From positions 1-64,000 of the forward strand of contig JAIPDL010000001.1 of the NCBI GenBank assembly GCA_021737695.1: a DNA stretch of 64,000 bases, given 5' to 3'. Numbering within the stretch: position 1 is the stretch's first letter; each line of letters starts with the position of its first letter. This document shows, piece by piece, positions 63,812 to 64,000 of this stretch. The position numbers and the translations under genes were made by a program. Below the pieces are notes generated by a model, which made no database searches, was not told the DNA's origin, and was given only the letters and a program-made list of their open reading frames with translations. This DNA comes from Desulfotignum sp. (GTDB lineage: Bacteria; Desulfobacterota; Desulfobacteria; Desulfobacterales; Desulfobacteraceae).

Positions 63812-64000
63812 TCAAAGGATAGGGGCGGACTGGTATTCTTCGATGCCTTTGTGCATGGTTTTAACGGCCAGCTGGATGCAATGGTGTTTTTTTTCCGGAA
63901 TGTTTTCAAGCCGTTTAAACACGTCGCCGTCATTGATGGTCAATGCCTTGTCCAGGGGTTGACCCTTGATCAGCTCCACCACGGCCATGGCAGCGGATAT
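63812..64000 (-). CDS. IscU/NifU-N-type Fe-S scaffold protein, partial
   Basis: The last 62 residues of an IscU-like protein run off the right edge. The segment SAAMAVVELIKGQPLDKALTI, followed by NDGDVFKRLENIPEKKHHC and IQLAVKTMHKGIEEY, matches the C-terminal half of IscU/NifU-N. The third cluster-binding cysteine is present in HHCIQLA; the first two cysteines lie beyond the window. It is a second scaffold, distinct in sequence from the one at 26549. The stop is 24 bp from the M48-TPR gene, which is convergent. Confidence 0.82.
   Translation of the reverse strand: MSAAMAVVELIKGQPLDKALTINDGDVFKRLENIPEKKHHCIQLAVKTMHKGIEEYQSAPIL

Overview
The window looks like chromosomal DNA of an anaerobic sulfate-reducing bacterium of the Desulfobacterota, probably close to Desulfobacteraceae such as Desulfotignum or Desulfobacula. 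The species is inferred from gene content only. The pointers are a complete tmcABCD electron-transfer complex with an acidic tetraheme cytochrome c3, the siroheme-dependent heme pathway genes ahbC and ahbD around hemB, a PPi-type phosphofructokinase, and a DUF39-family sulfide-assimilating sulfurtransferase. Coding density is high. No stretch over about 300 bases lacks a gene. I saw no insertion sequence, prophage, CRISPR array or rRNA, so this reads as core genome rather than an island.

Layout. 1-1564 (minus): a truncated LysE-type exporter gene and ftsY. 1760-3868: PPi-phosphofructokinase. 3879-8887 (minus): a heme operon read as clpX-like, ahbC, hemB, ahbD. 8951-11188 (minus): gapA, tpiA, secG and tRNA-Leu(GAG). 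11259-18176 (minus): an envelope and regulatory operon, kdsA-kdsC-lptC-lptA-lptB-rpoN-hpf-ptsN-rapZ-EIIA(Man). 18333-25122 (plus): an M23 peptidase, the DUF39 sulfurtransferase, lepB, pyrB, pyrC and a sigma-54 response regulator. 25181-26383 (minus): L-2-hydroxyglutarate oxidase. 26549-32533 (plus): an IscU-like scaffold, tmcD, tmcC, tmcB, tmcA, a response regulator and a receiver-histidine kinase. 32620-35084 (plus): an acidic protein, a metallo-beta-lactamase-fold hydrolase, a GNAT enzyme and a DUF2156 protein.

35094-38818 (minus): potABCD polyamine uptake. 38993-43974: a methyltransferase facing a GAF/HD-GYP protein, then a DUF89-like protein, a YfcE-like phosphoesterase and an IHF-alpha-like protein. 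44168-46430 (plus): purB, an AMMECR1 protein and a TrpR-family regulator. 46439-49813: a Nudix-like protein, an ornithine cyclodeaminase homologue, tRNA-Gly(GCC), an OleD-like dehydrogenase and a nitroreductase. 49832-56109 (minus): fxsA, and secA-clpS-clpA-aat, which holds a full N-degron pathway. 56310-60466 (minus): aapJQMP amino-acid uptake. 60653-64000: a hemolysin III family protein, a Nudix hydrolase, an M48-TPR protein and the end of a second IscU-like scaffold gene.

How the parts fit: the Tmc complex would move electrons from periplasmic cytochrome c3 across the membrane to a cytoplasmic HdrD-like subunit. The ahb/hemB operon supplies heme for such cytochromes. The IscU-like protein at the head of the tmc operon could supply Fe-S clusters. 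Most genes are ordinary core genes. The least explained are the zinc-finger-less ClpX paralogue heading the heme operon, the tmc operon with its attached scaffold and two-component genes, the DUF89-like protein, the orphan OleD-like enzyme and the very acidic 134-residue protein.
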